A stretch of 64,000 nucleotides of DNA from contig CAWFXE010000006.1 of assembly GCA_963819715.1 (NCBI GenBank), forward strand, positions 124,001 to 188,000, given 5' to 3'. Below the pieces are notes generated by a model. The model made no database searches, was not told where the DNA came from, and worked only from the letters and a program-made list of their open reading frames with translations. Shown piece by piece: positions 59,294 through 64,000 of this stretch. How positions within the stretch are numbered: position 1 is the stretch's first letter; each line of letters opens with the position of its first letter. This stretch comes from DASUPK01 sp963819715 (lineage in GTDB: Bacteria; Actinomycetota; Thermoleophilia; Solirubrobacterales; 70-9). The translations under genes were made by a program, and so were the position numbers.

Positions 59294-59545
59294 TCATCCG
59301 CCCCGCCGGTGGGGGTTCACAGCGATCATGAACCCGATGACCGTCACGACGATCGCCCCGAGCACCACCCACTGAGACCAGTTGTCAATCGAGTCGACGG
59401 CGATCGCCGCGCCGATGATGCCGAGCACGATCACGATCACCTCGTAGACCTCCATGCCGACCTTGCTCGGGCCGCGGCCGAACAGCTCCTGACGCGCCTC
59501 CTCGTGGGAGATCGACGAAGGTTCGTCCGAGCCGGGCAAGGCCAT
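59294..59545 (-). CDS. Small two-helix membrane protein (paralogue B)
   Basis: The 83-residue protein (hydrophilic N-terminus with SHEEARQELFGRG, helices VYEVIVIVLGIIGAAIAVDS and VVLGAIVVTVIGFMIAV) shares the D/E-NW-x-QWVVLG turn with the gene downstream of it. ATG 59545 is 22 bases from the divergent truA start. Function unknown. Confidence 0.7.
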   Translation of the reverse strand: MALPGSDEPSSISHEEARQELFGRGPSKVGMEVYEVIVIVLGIIGAAIAVDSIDNWSQWVVLGAIVVTVIGFMIAVNPHRRGG

Positions 59546-59567
59546 CGCTGGGTAGTGTCGCGCACTT

Positions 59568-60317
59568 ATGACGACTGTGCGAATGAATCTCGCCTATTTC
59601 GGTGCCCGGTTCGCCGGCTGGGCGACGCAGCCGGGCAAGCGGACCGTCCAGGGCGAGCTCGAGGCTCCGCTGGAGCGGATTCTGGGCGCGCCGACGCCGC
59701 TGACGGTCGCGGGGCGGACCGATGTGGGCGTGCACGCCTGGGAGCAGGTGGCGAGCTTCAACCTCCGCGGAGATCCGCCTGAAGAGCTGGGCAGGGCGCT
59801 CAACTCGGAGACGGGCCCTGACGTCACCGTCCTGAGCGCAGAGCCGGCGGCCGAGGGATTCGACGCGCGGCGGGACGCCGTCTCCCGCACCTACTGCTAC
59901 CGCGTGTTCTCGGATCGGACGTCCAACCCGTTCGAGGCCGGCGTCTCGCTCTTCTGGCCGCACCGGGTCGATCGCGCCGCCCTCGCGACTTGCGCCGACG
60001 CACTGCGTGGGAGGCACGACTTCACCGCCTTCACGCCGACCCAGACCGAGCACGTCCGGTTCGAGCGCGACGTTCTCCGCGCTGAATGGCACGAGAAGCC
60101 CGCGGTCCTGGGGGCGGGCCAGGTGCTCGAGCTCTGGATCGAGGCCGACGCCTTCATGCGGAGCATGGTCCGGGTACTGGTGGGGACGATGCTTGAGGTC
60201 GCGGGTGGGAGGCGAACCATCGAAGACTTCCGGGCCCTGCTCAGGGGAGCGCCGCGCTACCGCGCGGGCGCTACCGCGCGGGCGCATGGTCTCCACCTTG
60301 CGAGCGTCCGGTATTGA
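59568..60317 (+). CDS. truA: tRNA pseudouridine(38-40) synthase TruA
   Basis: The 249-residue enzyme has MNLAYFGARFAGWATQPGKR, the catalytic-Asp motif VAGRTDVGVHAWEQ, SRTYCYRVF, and the C-terminal FMRSMVRVLVGTMLEVAGGR. It modifies the tRNA anticodon arm. Its position after rplQ is common in Gram-positive genomes. A tandem 14-base repeat (GCTACCGCGCGGGC twice, 60257-60284) sits near the 3' end. TAGTGT nine bases before the ATG suggests a leaderless start. Confidence 0.93.
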   Translation: MTTVRMNLAYFGARFAGWATQPGKRTVQGELEAPLERILGAPTPLTVAGRTDVGVHAWEQVASFNLRGDPPEELGRALNSETGPDVTVLSAEPAAEGFDARRDAVSRTYCYRVFSDRTSNPFEAGVSLFWPHRVDRAALATCADALRGRHDFTAFTPTQTEHVRFERDVLRAEWHEKPAVLGAGQVLELWIEADAFMRSMVRVLVGTMLEVAGGRRTIEDFRALLRGAPRYRAGATARAHGLHLASVRY

Positions 60318-60443
60318 TCGGATTGCGGCATTTGCGCGTAGGAAGGAACGTGTTCGGGACCTTCGTCGTCACCAGCTGCAGCCTGGCCTGGGTCTACTTG
60401 CGTGATCGGCTGCGGCGAAGCCGTCAACCTAGAATCGTCGGTA

Positions 60444-61286
60444 GTGAGAGTCCTCATCACCAACGACGACGGGATCCAGGCGGCTGGGTTGAACGCACTG
60501 CGCGCCGAGCTCTGCAAGATCCCGGAGCTCGAAGTGCACGTGATCGCGCCCGACTCGAATCGGAGCGCGACCGCCCGCAGCATCACGACGCGCTCGCCCC
60601 TCTGGGTTGAGGAGATCCCGTTCGATGACGGCTCCAGCGGCTACGCGACCGACGGGACGCCCGTCGACTGCGTGCGATTCGCCGAGCTCGGCCTGGTGGG
60701 AGAGCGCCCCGAGCTGATCGTCTCGGGGATCAACCACGGTTCCAATCTCGGCGACGACATCACCTATTCGGGTACGGTGGCCGCCGCGCTCGAAGGGATC
60801 GTGCTCGGCATTCCCGCGATCGCGCTCTCGCAGCAGTCGGCTCCCGGCGGGTTGGACTACTACGCGCGCCGCGACTACGACTTCTCGGCATCAGCCGCGT
60901 TCTCCGCCGAGCTGGTCCGCCGCGTGGCCGAGGACCCGCTGCCCGCCGACACCCTGATCAACGTCAACTTCCCTCCCGGCGAGCCGAGCGGCGTCGAGGT
61001 GACGCACCTGGGCAAGCGGCTCTACAACGACGAGATGCAGCTCGTTGACGAGGACCCGGATAGCGGCCGGCTGAGATACAGGATCTACGGCTTCGAGCCG
61101 TCCTTCGAAGACGAGAAGGGGTCCGACCTCTCAGCGATCGCGCGGGACCGCGTCTCGGTGACGCCCGTCCACTTCGATCTCACCGATCGTCCCAGCCTGG
61201 ACCGCCTCAAGGAATGGGATTTCGCCGGCATGCTCGCCAGGGCCGAGGCGGCGGTCGAAGAGTCCGAGACACCCTCCCAGCAGTGA
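60444..61286 (+). CDS. surE: 5'/3'-nucleotidase SurE
   Basis: GTG 60444 gives MRVLITNDDGIQAAGLNALR with the metal-binding NDDG, then SGINHGSNLGDDITYSGTVA and IPAIALSQQ, the SurE fold. The enzyme dephosphorylates nucleoside monophosphates. TAGAAT (60430-60435) lies eight bases before the start without a Shine-Dalgarno. Its stop overlaps the GTG of ligA (GTGA), so the two are coupled. Confidence 0.93.
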   Translation: MRVLITNDDGIQAAGLNALRAELCKIPELEVHVIAPDSNRSATARSITTRSPLWVEEIPFDDGSSGYATDGTPVDCVRFAELGLVGERPELIVSGINHGSNLGDDITYSGTVAAALEGIVLGIPAIALSQQSAPGGLDYYARRDYDFSASAAFSAELVRRVAEDPLPADTLINVNFPPGEPSGVEVTHLGKRLYNDEMQLVDEDPDSGRLRYRIYGFEPSFEDEKGSDLSAIARDRVSVTPVHFDLTDRPSLDRLKEWDFAGMLARAEAAVEESETPSQQ

Positions 61287-63343
61287 CGCCTGTAAAGGGG
61301 GCGAAGAAGCGGGCCGAGGAGCTGCGGGCTGAGATCGCCACACACGACCACCGCTACTACGTCCTCGACGACCCGACGATCTCGGACACCGACTACGACG
61401 ACATGCTGCGCGAGCTGCGGGAGATCGAGGAGGCGAACCCGGATTTGGTCACCCCCGACTCGCCTACGCAGCGAGTCAGCGGCGCGCCGCTCGGCAAGTT
61501 CAAGCAGGTCACCCATCACGAGCCGATGCTCTCGCTCGCGAACGCCCGCAACGAGGACGAGCTCCGCGCCTGGGCGAAGCGCGTCGAGCGCCAGCTCGAG
61601 CGGCTCGACATCTCCGGGCGGGAGATTCGCTACGTCACCGAGCCCAAGGTTGATGGCCTGGCCATCTCGCTGACCTACGAGAACGGCGTCTTCACTCGGG
61701 GGGCGACGCGCGGCGACGGGCGCGTCGGCGAAGACGTCACCCAGAACCTGCGCACGATCAAGGCGATTCCGCTGAAGATCGAGGACGCGCCCGAGCTCGT
61801 CGAGGTTCGCGGCGAGATCTACCTGCCGATCGCCGGCTTCACGAAGGTGAACGAGCAGCGCGCCCAGGACGGCGAAGCGACGTTCGCCAACCCGAGGAAC
61901 GCCGCCGCCGGCTCGCTGCGCCAGCTCGACTCGTCGATAACGGCCACAAGGCCACTCTCAATCTGGTGCTACGGCGTGGCCGCTCTCCAGGGCTGGGAGC
62001 CGGAGAGCCATTCGGGGTCGCTCGAGTGGCTGAGCGAGCGGGGTTTCAAGGTCAATAAGGACATCTCGATCCTCCACGGCGTCGACGAGGTCGCCGAGCG
62101 CTGCCGCTGGTGGGAGAACCGCCGCGACGCGCTCGACTTCGAGATCGACGGCGTGGTCGTCAAGGTCGACGACCGGGGCCTGCAGCGCGAGCTCGGCGTC
62201 GCCGGCCGCGAGCCTCGCTGGGCGGTGGCCTGGAAGTTCCCGCCGACTACCGCCACCACCAAGCTCAACAAGATCGTCTGGAACGTCGGGCGCACCGGGC
62301 ACCTGCTCCCCTTCGCGATGCTCGAGCCGGTCCACGTCAGCGGCGTGACAGTGAGCACGGCCACCCTCCACAACGAGGAGGACCTGGAGCGCAAGGACGT
62401 CCGCGAGGGCGACGAGGTCGTGGTGATGCGGGCCGGCGACGTGATCCCGCAGGTTGTCTCTCCGATCATCCAGCGCCGCAAGAAGGGGACGCGCAGGCCG
62501 AAGCCCCCGAAGAAATGCCCGCTGTGCGGGACCCCGACGGTGAAGCCCGATGACGGCGTATTCACGATCTGCCCGAATCGCACCGGCTGCCCGGGCCAGC
62601 AGTTCCAGCACGTGAAGCACTTCCGGGGCGCGCTCGAGATCGAGGGGCTGGGGGAGAAGAACGCCTACCGCTTCCTGCAGGAAGGAGTGATCGCGGACGC
62701 CGCAGACATCTTCGATCTGACCGCGGAGCGGATTGCAGGGCTCGAGGGCTTCGGCCAGATCTCGGCGGAGAACCTGATCGAGGAGATCGAGAACGCGAAG
62801 AAGATGCCCTTCTCCCGGGTGCTCTACGCGCTCGGCATCCCGGGGATCGGCTTCGTCAACGCCGAGTCGCTGGCGGAGCACTTCGGCACCATGGACGCGC
62901 TGCTCGAGGCCGATCCAGAGGCGATCGTCCAAGCCGATGGCATCGGCCCTGTCCTGGCGGAGCAGATCTACGAGGAGCTCTCGGAGGAGCGCACCCGGAA
63001 GCTGATCGAGCGGCTGCGAAAGGCGGGGTTGCGGATGGAGCTGGACCCGTCAGAGCGTCGCAAGCAGGGCGGCCCACTGGACGGCAAGACGCTCGTGTTG
63101 ACCGGGACGCTGGAGAACCTGAGCCGCGAGCAGGCAACGCGGCTGATCAAGCTGGCCGGGGGGAAGGTCGTCAACTCGGTCTCGAAGAAGACCGACTACG
63201 TCATCGCGGGCGACAGCCCTGGATCGAAGCTCGCCAAGGCGGACGAGGTCGGCATCGAGGTGATCGACGAGACCGGGCTGCAGAAGCTGGTCGGAGACGA
63301 TGGGCCGAATAGGAAGGGCACGCCTCCGAGGGGCCGGGTCTAA
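61283..63343 (+). CDS. ligA: NAD-dependent DNA ligase LigA
   Basis: The 686-residue enzyme begins at GTG 61283. It has domain Ia (HDHRYYVLDDPTISDTDYDD), the adenylation motif TEPKVDGLAI with K122, GATRGDGRVGEDVTQNL and LEVRGE-type VEVRGEIYLP, the four-Cys zinc finger (CPLC...CPNRTGC), the helix-hairpin-helix region and a C-terminal BRCT domain (LDGKTLVLTGTLENLSREQA). It seals nicks using NAD+. Length is normal. Confidence 0.96.
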   Translation: MTPVKGAKKRAEELRAEIATHDHRYYVLDDPTISDTDYDDMLRELREIEEANPDLVTPDSPTQRVSGAPLGKFKQVTHHEPMLSLANARNEDELRAWAKRVERQLERLDISGREIRYVTEPKVDGLAISLTYENGVFTRGATRGDGRVGEDVTQNLRTIKAIPLKIEDAPELVEVRGEIYLPIAGFTKVNEQRAQDGEATFANPRNAAAGSLRQLDSSITATRPLSIWCYGVAALQGWEPESHSGSLEWLSERGFKVNKDISILHGVDEVAERCRWWENRRDALDFEIDGVVVKVDDRGLQRELGVAGREPRWAVAWKFPPTTATTKLNKIVWNVGRTGHLLPFAMLEPVHVSGVTVSTATLHNEEDLERKDVREGDEVVVMRAGDVIPQVVSPIIQRRKKGTRRPKPPKKCPLCGTPTVKPDDGVFTICPNRTGCPGQQFQHVKHFRGALEIEGLGEKNAYRFLQEGVIADAADIFDLTAERIAGLEGFGQISAENLIEEIENAKKMPFSRVLYALGIPGIGFVNAESLAEHFGTMDALLEADPEAIVQADGIGPVLAEQIYEELSEERTRKLIERLRKAGLRMELDPSERRKQGGPLDGKTLVLTGTLENLSREQATRLIKLAGGKVVNSVSKKTDYVIAGDSPGSKLAKADEVGIEVIDETGLQKLVGDDGPNRKGTPPRGRV

Positions 63344-63506
63344 GCAACCTCGTCCTGGTCGCTCGGTGCGGCATTATCAGCCGCCCTCCTCCTCAGATGG
63401 GATCCGGACCTGCCATGGTGTAGCGCCACTAGGGCCACGGACACCGACCCAACGGAATGGGCGCGAGGTCATGGGGCAATGGCTGCACAACCCGAGAGGG
63501 GCGACA

Positions 63507-63707
63507 ATGCTCGAGCGCGCGACGCTCGCTGAAGGGCACGTCCACCTGATGCTCAGGACTGGGTCCGCGTTCGATGAGATCGAGGACTACATCAACGAGA
63601 CCAAGCTGCCCGATCTCCAGAAGTCTGCGCTCTGGCTGATCGCCTGGTCGGGGCAAGAGGGCTCCGTGCAACGCCGGGTTGCGCACGAGGCCTTGGTCCT
63701 CGGCTAG
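63507..63707 (+). CDS. Small protein of unknown function
   Basis: ATG 63507 follows GAGAGGGG; an upstream in-frame ATG 63471 has no ribosome-binding site. The 66-residue product (MLERATLAEGHVHLMLRTGS, FDEIEDYINETKLPDLQKSA, LWLIAWSGQEGSVQRRVAHE) looks like a real, well-folded sequence with helices and Trp residues, but I do not recognise a family. The 163 bases between ligA and this start hold nothing else. Confidence 0.55.
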   Translation: MLERATLAEGHVHLMLRTGSAFDEIEDYINETKLPDLQKSALWLIAWSGQEGSVQRRVAHEALVLG

Positions 63708-63709
63708 AC

Positions 63710-64000
63710 CTAGCGAGAGAAGCGTGCGATCAGGGCCGCCATGCGGTCCTGCACGATGTGGGCGCGGTTGACGTCCACTTTGTTCATCAGCAGTGAGAAG
63801 ATCACAGCGTGGGCGGCGTCATCTCCGCCGCGGAAGCAGTAGCCCGAAAGGGCGCTGACCCGGGTGAGCGTGCCCGTCTTCAGATGGCAGTTGCCGGCCG
63901 CGGCCGTCCCCCTCATCCGGTTTGCGACCGTGCCGCTGCGCCCGGCCACGGCGAGGGAATCGACCCAGGCGTCGCGCAACCGCTCCTGAGCGAGCTGGTC
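63710..64000 (-). CDS. dacB: D-alanyl-D-alanine carboxypeptidase (PBP4/DacB-like), C-terminal part
   Basis: The frame is open at the right edge and ends at TAG (complement of 63710-63712). It contains GRSGTVANRMRGTAAAGNCH and the LKTGTLTRVSALSGY segment with the third penicillin-binding motif KTG. This fits class C penicillin-binding proteins of the S13 (DacB/PBP4) family, which trim peptidoglycan peptides. The SxxK and SxN motifs are outside the window. Confidence 0.8.
   Translation of the reverse strand, partial: DQLAQERLRDAWVDSLAVAGRSGTVANRMRGTAAAGNCHLKTGTLTRVSALSGYCFRGGDDAAHAVIFSLLMNKVDVNRAHIVQDRMAALIARFSR

Overview
The window is high-GC bacterial chromosome. It looks like an actinobacterium, and the deep class Thermoleophilia (Solirubrobacterales-like) is my best guess. 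The signs are the rpmG-secE-nusG-rplKAJL-rpoBC / rpsL-rpsG / fusA-tuf / S10-spc-alpha ribosomal super-locus, a zinc-ribbon L33 and Z-type S14, a SigA-like sigma factor, FolE2, frequent GTG/TTG starts and leaderless-looking starts, and secreted proteins with Lys/Cys-rich tails. The taxon is inferred, not proven.

Layout. 1-6.3 kb: 3' end of a family-5 uracil-DNA glycosylase gene, pgsA, folE2 (minus), sigA, a small AbrB-like/endonuclease-remnant module carrying tRNA-Tyr, an SDR oxidoreductase, tRNA-Thr and an acyl-CoA dehydrogenase. 6.3-14.4 kb: an island of exported proteins (lipase-like hydrolase, Tat-exported PhoD-type phosphatase, right-handed beta-helix protein, small lipoprotein, and a collagen-repeat/Lys-tailed protein). 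14.5-26.3 kb: rpmG-secE-nusG-rplK-rplA-[L10 leader]-rplJ-rplL-rpoB-rpoC, ending at a large inverted repeat. 26.4-27.7 kb: three minus-strand genes (VOC protein, membrane protein, HAD-like protein). 27.8-28.6 kb: rpsL-rpsG. 28.7-39.2 kb: an aa3-type cytochrome c oxidase and assembly locus (cupredoxin-like protein, ctaC, ctaD, ctaE, CtaG, two SCO-like copper proteins, a TlpA-like thioredoxin, ctaB with a CtaA-like N-terminus) plus membrane proteins, sitting between rpsG and fusA. 39.4-58.9 kb: fusA-tuf-rpsJ-rplC-D-W-B-rpsS-rplV-rpsC-rplP-rpmC-rpsQ-rplN-X-E-rpsN-rpsH-rplF-R-rpsE-rpmD-rplO-secY-adk-map-rpmJ-rpsM-K-D-rpoA-rplQ, with no infA between map and rpmJ. 58.9-64 kb: two paralogous small membrane proteins (minus), truA, surE, ligA, a small unknown ORF and the 3' end of a D-Ala-D-Ala carboxypeptidase gene (minus, runs off the window).

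How it works together: nearly all of 14.5-59 kb is gene-expression machinery (ribosome, RNA polymerase, elongation factors, Sec translocon), interrupted by a complete terminal-oxidase biogenesis set. Several ribosomal proteins (L22, S17, L5, L10, L3, S5) and SecE carry long charged low-complexity extensions, which is the most unusual protein-level feature.

Caution: at least a dozen genes, including indispensable ones (rplK, rplJ, rpoB twice, rpoC, rpsC, ctaD), are broken by single-base insertions or deletions. This looks like a draft or metagenomic assembly with residual indel errors, not biological decay. Coordinates below span the inferred full genes, with the shift positions noted.
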